Source: Phreatobacter aquaticus (lineage in GTDB: Bacteria; Pseudomonadota; Alphaproteobacteria; Rhizobiales; Phreatobacteraceae). From it: a DNA stretch of 64,000 nt. A program made the position numbers and the translations under genes. Shown in pieces: positions 58,226-64,000 of this stretch; within the stretch, counting starts at the first letter, position 1, and each line of letters begins with the position of its first letter. The stretch lies in NCBI RefSeq assembly GCF_005160265.1, contig NZ_CP039865.1, forward strand, positions 3,620,828 through 3,684,827, read 5' to 3'. The notes beneath the pieces are model-generated. The model did no database searches. It saw only the letters and a program-made list of their open reading frames with translations, and was not told the DNA's origin.

Positions 58226-58546
58226 ATGGTCGTCCGCACACGATTCCACCGCTTCTTGCAGACCGTCGCGCTCTACGTCCTCGCGGCGGGTGCAATCTCG
58301 TATTTCGGCTTCCATGCCTATCACGGCGACCATGGTATCCGGGCCCGCGAGCAGTTTCTGACCGAAATGTCGGATCTTCGGCGCGAACTGCGGGACCTGA
58401 AGCGCGAGCGAGCGGAGGTCGAGCGCCGCGTCACCCTGATGAGCGGTACCGCGATCGATCCTGACATGCTGGACCAGCGTGCACGTGAAATCCTCAATTA
58501 TGTCGATCCCCACGACCTCGTGCTGGTGGACCGCAACCGCCGGTGA
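58226..58546 (+). CDS. ftsB: Septum formation initiator FtsB/DivIC family
   Basis: 106 residues: one N-terminal membrane helix (LQTVALYVLAAGAISYFGF) and a coiled coil (LTEMSDLRRELRDLKRERAEVERR), ending DMLDQRAREILNYVDPHDLVL. The FtsB bitopic division protein forms a complex with FtsL and FtsQ. It lies between eno and pdhA, a common order in this order of bacteria, which supports the call. Confidence 0.93.
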   Translation: MVVRTRFHRFLQTVALYVLAAGAISYFGFHAYHGDHGIRAREQFLTEMSDLRRELRDLKRERAEVERRVTLMSGTAIDPDMLDQRAREILNYVDPHDLVLVDRNRR

Positions 58547-58558
58547 GCGCTGCGGCGT

Positions 58559-58581
58559 TGTGAACTGAAAATCGGTTCACA
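58559..58581. promoter_or_regulatory. Inverted repeat upstream of the pdh operon
   Basis: TGTGAAC and GTTCACA form 7-bp perfect arms around 9 nt, 150 bp before pdhA. A second repeat, AACTG and CAGTT around 5 nt, lies at 58592-58606. These are candidate operator sites or a weak terminator for ftsB; no T-run follows. Confidence 0.4.
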
Positions 58582-58730
58582 GGCTTTCATCAACTGCAAT
58601 CCAGTTAACTCGTTGATTGTGCTGTAGCGTCAATGGTTTGTGCGATGCAGCATGAAATTCGCGCAGTCTTCCCACCGGCCTGCCTCCGCGCTAGAACTAT
58701 CTGAGACATCAGATGCGCAGGGGACTTTTC

Positions 58731-59768
58731 ATGGCCGCCGTCCGGACCAAGAGCGCACCAGCCGCCAAGCCAGCCAGCCGAACCGCAGCCAAGACGGCCT
58801 CGAAACCGACCTTGTCGCGCGATCAGGAGATTGCGGCCTACCGCGAGATGCTGCTGATCCGCCGCTTCGAGGAGAAGGCCGGCCAGATGTACGGCATGGG
58901 CCTGATTGGCGGGTTCTGCCATCTCTATATCGGCCAGGAAGCGGTCGTGGTCGGCATGCAGATGGCGTCAAAGCCGGGCGATCAGGTCATCACCGGCTAC
59001 CGCGACCATGGCCACATGCTCGCGACCGGCATGCAGGCGAATGGCGTGATGGCGGAGCTGACCGGCCGGCGCGGCGGATATTCCCGCGGCAAGGGCGGCT
59101 CCATGCACATGTTCTCGTCGGAGAAGCACTTCTACGGCGGGCATGGCATCGTCGGTGCGCAGGTTTCGCTCGGCACCGGGCTCGCCTTCGCCAACCGCTA
59201 TCGCGGCAACGACAATGTCTCGCTGACCTATTTCGGCGATGGCGCGGCCAACCAGGGCCAGGTCTACGAGAGCTTCAACATGGCGGCCTTGTGGAAGCTG
59301 CCGGTCATCTACGTGATCGAGAACAACCGCTACGCCATGGGCACGGCGGTGTCGCGCGCCTCGGCGCAGACCGATTTCTCCAAGCGCGGCCTGTCGTTCA
59401 ACATTCCGGGCGAGCAGGTCGACGGCATGGATATCCGCGAGACCTATGCTGCTGGCCTGCGGGCGATGGAATGGTGCCGGGCCGGCAAGGGTCCCTACAT
59501 CCTGGAGATGCAGACCTATCGCTACCGTGGTCACTCCATGTCCGACCCGGCCAAGTACCGGACCAAGGACGAGGTGCAGAAGATGCGCACCGAGCACGAC
59601 CCGATCGAGCAGGTGCGCGAGCGGCTCCTTGAGGTCTGGAAGGTCTCCGAGGACGAACTCAAGAAGATCGATTCCGCTGTCCGCGACATCGTCGCGGAGT
59701 CGGCTGAATTCGCCACCAATGATCCCGAGCCGGATGTGTCCGAGCTCTGGACCGACATCCTCAAGTGA
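58731..59768 (+). CDS. pdhA: Pyruvate dehydrogenase E1 component subunit alpha
   Basis: 345 residues from ATG at 58731. The ThDP motif GDGAANQGQVYESFNMAALW-like segment, and the phosphorylatable-loop region YRYRGHSMSDPAKYR, are clear. An Ala/Lys-rich N-terminal extension (about 30 residues) precedes the catalytic part. With PdhB it decarboxylates pyruvate and acetylates E2. It is the first gene of the pdh cluster. Confidence 0.96.
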   Translation: MAAVRTKSAPAAKPASRTAAKTASKPTLSRDQEIAAYREMLLIRRFEEKAGQMYGMGLIGGFCHLYIGQEAVVVGMQMASKPGDQVITGYRDHGHMLATGMQANGVMAELTGRRGGYSRGKGGSMHMFSSEKHFYGGHGIVGAQVSLGTGLAFANRYRGNDNVSLTYFGDGAANQGQVYESFNMAALWKLPVIYVIENNRYAMGTAVSRASAQTDFSKRGLSFNIPGEQVDGMDIRETYAAGLRAMEWCRAGKGPYILEMQTYRYRGHSMSDPAKYRTKDEVQKMRTEHDPIEQVRERLLEVWKVSEDELKKIDSAVRDIVAESAEFATNDPEPDVSELWTDILK

Positions 59769-59781
59769 GGAGCATCGGGCG

Positions 59782-60072
59782 ATGACGCTTGGCGCAATCG
59801 GCCTGGGACTTGCGGCGCTCGTCGCAGCGACGGCCTGGCTGGTCGCGCTTGTGTCGTTCGTTCGTGCCTGGCTGATCGCCGAGCGGCATCCGCCGTTCCA
59901 GGCGCTTGGCCCCTCGCGCTACTTCAACTGGATGGGCGCGCTGCCGAGCATGCCGCCCGAAGCCCGGCCGCATCTCGGTCGGGCGTTCCGCGCCTTCGTC
60001 TGCTTCTTCGCCGCTGTCATCGCGGTGGCCGTGGCCGGCATCGTCTTCGCAGCGCCCAAACCTGCTCTCTGA
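59782..60072 (+). CDS. Small membrane protein between pdhA and pdhB
   Basis: 96 residues, ATG at 59782 with GAGGAG site. Two membrane helices (about 5-28, [19 protein letters not shown], and about 68-92, [18 protein letters not shown]) with a short loop containing [22 protein letters not shown]. No known family is recognised. It lies 13 bp after pdhA and 22 bp before pdhB, so it is cotranscribed; any role in the complex is unproven. Confidence 0.72.
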   Translation: MTLGAIGLGLAALVAATAWLVALVSFVRAWLIAERHPPFQALGPSRYFNWMGALPSMPPEARPHLGRAFRAFVCFFAAVIAVAVAGIVFAAPKPAL

Positions 60073-60094
60073 AACCCATAACGGGAAGCGTTTC

Positions 60095-61468
60095 ATGCCT
60101 ATCAACATCCTGATGCCGGCGCTCTCGCCCACGATGGAGAAGGGCAATCTTGCCAAATGGACCAAGAATGAGGGCGACAAGGTCAAGCCCGGCGACGTGA
60201 TCGCCGAGATCGAGACCGACAAGGCCACCATGGAGGTCGAGGCGATCGACGAGGGCATCCTGTCCAAGATCATCGTGCCCGCAGGCACCCAGGATGTTCC
60301 GGTCAACGAACTGATTGCCATCCTGACCGCGGAGGGCGAGGATGCATCCGCCGCTGCGGTTCCCGCAGCGAAGGCGGCCGCGCCGACCCCTGTGGCCGCG
60401 CCTGCCATCCAGACGGCCCATGCGGCAGCACCCGCTCAACCGGCTCCGGTGTCAGCTGCATCCGACGAAATTCCGGCCGGCACCGAGATGGTGACCCAGA
60501 CGGTGCGCGAGGCGCTCCGCGATGCCATGGCGGAGGAGATGCGCAAGGACGAGACCGTCTTCGTCATGGGCGAGGAAGTCGCGGAATATCAGGGCGCCTA
60601 CAAGGTCACCCAGGGTCTGCTGCAGGAGTTCGGCGCCCGTCGCGTCATCGACACGCCGATCACCGAGCATGGCTTTGCCGGTATCGGCGTCGGCGCGGCC
60701 TTCACGGGGCTCAGGCCGATCGTCGAGTTCATGACGTTCAACTTCGCCATGCAGGCGATCGACCAGATCATCAATTCGGCGGCCAAGACGCTCTACATGT
60801 CCGGCGGCCAGATGGGCTGCCCCATCGTGTTCCGCGGCCCGAATGGTGCAGCCTCGCGCGTTGCCGCGCAGCACAGCCAGGACTATTCGGCCTGGTACTC
60901 TCACATTCCCGGCCTGAAGGTGGTCGCGCCCTATACGGCAAGCGACGCCAAGGGCCTGATGAAGGCAGCGATCCGCGATCCGAACCCGATCATCTTCCTT
61001 GAGAACGAGATCCTCTACGGCCAGAGCTTCGAAGTGCCGAAGCTCGACGATTTCGTCCTGCCCATCGGCAAGGCGCGCATCGCCCGGCCGGGCAAGGACG
61101 TGACGATCGTCGCCTGGTCGATCGGCATGAGCTATGCGCTGAAGGCCGCGGCCGAACTTGAGAAGCTCGGCATCGATGCCGAGGTGATCGACCTGCGCAC
61201 CCTGCGCCCGCTCGACACCGACACCGTCATTGCCTCGGTCATGAAGACCGGCCGGGTCGTCACCATCGAGGAAGGCTGGCAGCAGTCGGGCGTTGCGGCC
61301 GAAATCTCGGCCCGCGTGGTTGAGCGCGCCTTCGACTATCTCGATGCACCGCCAGCCCGCGTCTCGGGCAAGGACGTGCCGATGCCCTATGCCGCCAACC
61401 TCGAGAAGCTCGCGCTGCCGACGGTTGCCGACGTCATCGAGGCCGTGAAGGCCGTGACCTACAAGTGA
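60095..61468 (+). CDS. pdhB: Pyruvate dehydrogenase E1 component subunit beta with N-terminal lipoyl domain
   Basis: 457 residues. A lipoyl domain (1-80) with the lipoyl Lys43 in [12 protein letters not shown] is fused through an Ala/Pro linker (about 85-125) to the E1-beta catalytic domain ([34 protein letters not shown]). This fusion is typical of alphaproteobacteria. It provides a second lipoyl domain to the complex beside that of E2. Confidence 0.96.
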   Translation: MPINILMPALSPTMEKGNLAKWTKNEGDKVKPGDVIAEIETDKATMEVEAIDEGILSKIIVPAGTQDVPVNELIAILTAEGEDASAAAVPAAKAAAPTPVAAPAIQTAHAAAPAQPAPVSAASDEIPAGTEMVTQTVREALRDAMAEEMRKDETVFVMGEEVAEYQGAYKVTQGLLQEFGARRVIDTPITEHGFAGIGVGAAFTGLRPIVEFMTFNFAMQAIDQIINSAAKTLYMSGGQMGCPIVFRGPNGAASRVAAQHSQDYSAWYSHIPGLKVVAPYTASDAKGLMKAAIRDPNPIIFLENEILYGQSFEVPKLDDFVLPIGKARIARPGKDVTIVAWSIGMSYALKAAAELEKLGIDAEVIDLRTLRPLDTDTVIASVMKTGRVVTIEEGWQQSGVAAEISARVVERAFDYLDAPPARVSGKDVPMPYAANLEKLALPTVADVIEAVKAVTYK

Positions 61469-61481
61469 TCCGGAGGCGGGC

Positions 61482-61775
61482 GTGACCGCAGTCTTCGATG
61501 CCCTCGCCGTGCCGCCGACCGCCCAGGAGAAGGGCGGAGTGGAGATCGTGCGCGGGGTGATTGTCGAGGGCGGCCTTCATATCTCGATCCGTCGGGCCTT
61601 CGACGATCCGCAGGCCTGGGGCATGGTTCTCGCCGACATCGCCCGTCACGCTGCCCGCATCCATGCCCTGGAAACCGGCGCCGCCGAGAGCCAGACCCTC
61701 GACCGCATCCGCTCCATGCTGGAGGCCGAACTCGACACCCCGTCGGATTTGGGCTCCACCCACGCCATCAGCTGA
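61482..61775 (+). CDS. DUF5076-family protein
   Basis: 97 residues from a GTG start. The region EKGGVEIVRGVIVEGGLHISIRRAFDDPQAWG followed by LADIARHAARI matches DUF5076, which recurs inside alphaproteobacterial pdh operons. Function unknown. It lies 13 bp after pdhB and 25 bp before pdhC. Confidence 0.85.
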   Translation: MTAVFDALAVPPTAQEKGGVEIVRGVIVEGGLHISIRRAFDDPQAWGMVLADIARHAARIHALETGAAESQTLDRIRSMLEAELDTPSDLGSTHAIS

Positions 61776-61800
61776 ACCGGACCCGTCCGGAGGACCGACC

Positions 61801-63153
61801 ATGCCGATCGACATCCTGATGCCTGCTCTCTCGCCGACCATGGAAAAGGGCAACCTTGCCAAGTGGCTGAAGAAGGAAGGCGACACGATCAAGGCGGGCG
61901 ACGTGATCGCCGAGATCGAGACCGACAAGGCGACCATGGAGGTCGAGGCGGTCGACGAGGGCATTCTCGCCAAGATCATCGTCGCCGAGGGTGCGCAGGA
62001 CGTGCCGGTGAACCAGCTCATCGCTGTGATCGCTGCCGAGGGCGAGGATCCGAAGTCGATCACGGGTGGGGCAGGGGCCAAGAAGTCGGCCGCGCCTGCC
62101 GCTGCTCCGGCTGCACCTGCCGCCGCAACTTCTGCCGCTCCGGCACCGGCAGCGCCGACACTCCTTCCGCCGGCCCCCGCCAGCATTGCCCAGGCGGCCT
62201 CCGGCATCCGGCTGTTCGCCTCGCCCCTTGCTAAGCGCATTGCCAGCCTCGAGGGCATCGACCTCAGCCAGGTAGTGGGCTCGGGCCCGCACGGTCGCAT
62301 TGTCGAGCGCGACGTGAAGGCCGCGGCAGCCGGTGGTGCGGCGAAGGCTGCTCCGGCAGCGGCACCGTCTGCGGCAGCACCAGCGACGGCGCCGAAGCCT
62401 GCGGCCGTCGCCGGCCCGTCGGACGAGGCCATCAAGAAGCTGTTCGAGCCGGGGTCCTACGAGGAGATCCCGCACGACAACATGCGCAAGGTGATTGCCC
62501 GCCGCCTGATGGAGGCGAAATCCACCATTCCGCATTTCTACCTGACGATCGACTGCGAGCTGGATGCCTTGCTGGCGCTGCGCGAGCAGATCAACAAGGC
62601 CGCGCCCGTCAAGGACGGCACACCCGCCTACAAGCTGTCGGTCAATGACATGGTCATCAAGGCCCATGCCATGGCGCTGCGCGCCGTGCCCGACGCCAAT
62701 GTCTCCTGGACCGATGGCGCGATGCTGAAGCACAAGCATGCCGATATCGGCGTCGCCGTCTCGATCCCCGGCGGGCTGATCACGCCAGTGATCCGCGATG
62801 CCTGCCACAAGACCCTGTCGACCATTTCAAACGAGATGAAGGACCTGGCCGCCCGCGCCAAGGCCCGCAAGCTGAAGCCCGAGGAATTCCAGGGCGGCAC
62901 GTCGGCGGTGTCCAATCTCGGCATGTTCGGCATCAAGGACTTCGCGGCCGTCATCAACCCGCCGCACGCGACCATTCTCGCGGTAGGCGCTGGTGAGCAG
63001 CGCGTGGTCGTCAAGGCCGGTCAGCCGGCTGTCGCGATTGTCATGAGCGTGACGCTATCGACCGACCACCGTGCGGTCGATGGCGCGCTCGGCGCAGAGC
63101 TGCTTCAGGCCTTCAAGCGCTACATCGAAAATCCGATGGGGATGCTCGTCTGA
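61801..63153 (+). CDS. pdhC: Dihydrolipoamide acetyltransferase (pyruvate dehydrogenase E2)
   Basis: 450 residues. Lipoyl domain (1-80, Lys43 in [12 protein letters not shown]), Ala/Pro linker, a peripheral-subunit-binding domain (about 140-175, FASPLAKRIASLEGIDLSQV), a second linker, and the catalytic domain with STDHRAVDGALGAELL near the C-terminus. It transfers the acetyl group to CoA and forms the complex core. The E3 gene is not in the window and would be expected beyond the right edge. Confidence 0.97.
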   Translation: MPIDILMPALSPTMEKGNLAKWLKKEGDTIKAGDVIAEIETDKATMEVEAVDEGILAKIIVAEGAQDVPVNQLIAVIAAEGEDPKSITGGAGAKKSAAPAAAPAAPAAATSAAPAPAAPTLLPPAPASIAQAASGIRLFASPLAKRIASLEGIDLSQVVGSGPHGRIVERDVKAAAAGGAAKAAPAAAPSAAAPATAPKPAAVAGPSDEAIKKLFEPGSYEEIPHDNMRKVIARRLMEAKSTIPHFYLTIDCELDALLALREQINKAAPVKDGTPAYKLSVNDMVIKAHAMALRAVPDANVSWTDGAMLKHKHADIGVAVSIPGGLITPVIRDACHKTLSTISNEMKDLAARAKARKLKPEEFQGGTSAVSNLGMFGIKDFAAVINPPHATILAVGAGEQRVVVKAGQPAVAIVMSVTLSTDHRAVDGALGAELLQAFKRYIENPMGMLV

Positions 63154-63173
63154 GGGCGGAGCCGGGCGGTGCG

Positions 63174-63590
63174 ATGAAGACCTTCCTGACCCTGGTACTG
63201 GCCTTCGTCCTCTCGCTGTTCGCTGGCGGCATGGTCGTTCAGATCGTTGCCGAGGCCGTCCGCGGCGACGAGGCCTTCATCATCGCCTATGCGGTCATGC
63301 CGGTTTTCGTCACCCTTTCCATGCTGGTGCTGACCATCGTCTACAAGATCACCCATCGCGCCAGGGCGGTAGGCCTGGCCGCCGGCGTGATGGCAGGCCT
63401 GCTGCTCCTGGCCGCGACTGGCGCCATCCTGTTCGACTACGCCGCCACGGGCAGCCGGATCTGGGCGCGCAGCGTGCCGTTATTCGGAAGCGTCGCGGTG
63501 GGCGGCAGTCTGGCGGTAGCCATTCAATATTGGCTCCTCCGCCGGCGCGCGCTCCAGCGAGCCGGTGAGACTGGCGGGATCGCGCCATGA
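63174..63590 (+). CDS. Membrane protein of unknown function
   Basis: 138 residues, about four hydrophobic helices (LTLVLAFVLSLFAGGMVVQIV, FIIAYAVMPVFVTLSMLVLTIVY). No recognised domain. It follows pdhC by 20 bp and its stop overlaps the next start (ATGA), so both belong to the pdh transcript or one starting there. Confidence 0.75.
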   Translation: MKTFLTLVLAFVLSLFAGGMVVQIVAEAVRGDEAFIIAYAVMPVFVTLSMLVLTIVYKITHRARAVGLAAGVMAGLLLLAATGAILFDYAATGSRIWARSVPLFGSVAVGGSLAVAIQYWLLRRRALQRAGETGGIAP

Positions 63591-64000
63591 ACGGAGCCGG
63601 TCGCAATCTCTTGCCGATCGTCTCGCTCTGCGTTGCGGGAATGTCGTTTGCCGCCGCCGGCTATCAGTCCTATTCGCACCACCGCAATCTCGAGATCGTC
63701 CAGCGCAACGTGATCCGCGCCGAATTTCTGCGCACCTGCCGCGAGATCATCGAGGCCTATTTCGCGGTGAAGATGCGCGCCTATGCGATGAACGAAGCGG
63801 TCATCGCGCAGGGCCGCGGGCCAGACGTGGTCGATCCCCTGATCCAGCGCGAGGTTGAGGGGCAGGTTTTCAAGTTCGGCGCTCTCGGCACGTTCCTCGC
63901 CAATTTCCGTGAGGATGGCAGTATCCGCGAGCGCTACACACAACTGTCCTGGAAGCTGCTCGCCATTGTCCGCGAGAGCTACAAGCAGCCGCGCGTGACG
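63587..64000 (+). CDS. Membrane-anchored protein, partial at right edge
   Basis: 138 residues visible, open to the end of the window. An N-terminal membrane anchor (LPIVSLCVAGMSFAAAGYQSY) is followed by a helical cytoplasmic or periplasmic region (EIVQRNVIRAEFLRTCREIIEAYFAVKMRAYAMN). No domain is recognised; the C-terminal part lies outside the window. It overlaps the upstream membrane-protein gene by 4 bp. Confidence 0.75.
   Translation, partial: MNGAGRNLLPIVSLCVAGMSFAAAGYQSYSHHRNLEIVQRNVIRAEFLRTCREIIEAYFAVKMRAYAMNEAVIAQGRGPDVVDPLIQREVEGQVFKFGALGTFLANFREDGSIRERYTQLSWKLLAIVRESYKQPRVT

Overview
This 64 kb window is a GC-rich chromosomal segment of an alphaproteobacterium, most likely of the order Hyphomicrobiales (Rhizobiales). 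The evidence is the gene content: a DivK-PleD pair, an E1-beta subunit with its own lipoyl domain, EipB and DUF3572 proteins, a ClpS-ClpA pair, a DNA polymerase IV with an N-terminal zinc ribbon, and an Opg glucan pair. The species cannot be fixed from the sequence alone.

Layout. 0.4-6 kb: a heavy-metal cassette with a His/Cys-rich exported protein, an unusual adaptor with two HDGHDH segments, a CzcA/CusA-type RND pump and a small exported protein; no outer-membrane channel gene is present. 6.3-15.4 kb: an accessory catabolic island. A minus-strand operon encodes two TauC/SsuC-type permeases, an ATPase, a DegT-type aminotransferase, a NitT/TauT-type binding protein, a HisD-like dehydrogenase resembling HpsN, an SDR and a medium-chain dehydrogenase. 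A divergent LacI regulator faces it, with a perfect LacI/GalR-type operator between them. Two near-identical 24-bp palindromes bracket the island. This is the most promising candidate for an undescribed system: uptake and oxidation of an organosulfonate or amino-polyol, with an aminotransferase step.

15.8-24.8 kb: tRNA-Lys, an SDR, an exported unknown, a PfkB kinase, a YbaN/DUF454 protein, recG, sdhE and mfd. 25-31 kb: a proline-repeat exported peptide, a DHFR-fold protein, clpS-clpA, azlCD and a HIT protein. 30.9-31.9 kb: three consecutive small exported proteins with twin-Arg starts and very basic tails. 32-39.5 kb: a FemAB/GNAT-like protein, GDPD, RidA, EipB, dinB, DUF3572, divK-pleD and rpmG. 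39.6-44.5 kb: an assimilatory nitrite (or sulfite) reduction operon (NirA-type haemoprotein, an FAD reductase with an iron-sulfur motif instead of a flavodoxin domain, and siroheme synthase). 44.8-48.5 kb: osmoregulated glucan genes. 48.6-58.5 kb: transporters, an acyl-CoA ligase, a SPOR-like protein, queF, an ankyrin protein, eno, a second RidA, YbjN and ftsB. 58.7-64 kb: the pyruvate dehydrogenase operon pdhA-pdhB-pdhC with small unknown genes between and after its members; the last gene runs off the right edge.

The window is mostly housekeeping chromosome. The accessory material is concentrated in the first 15.6 kb.
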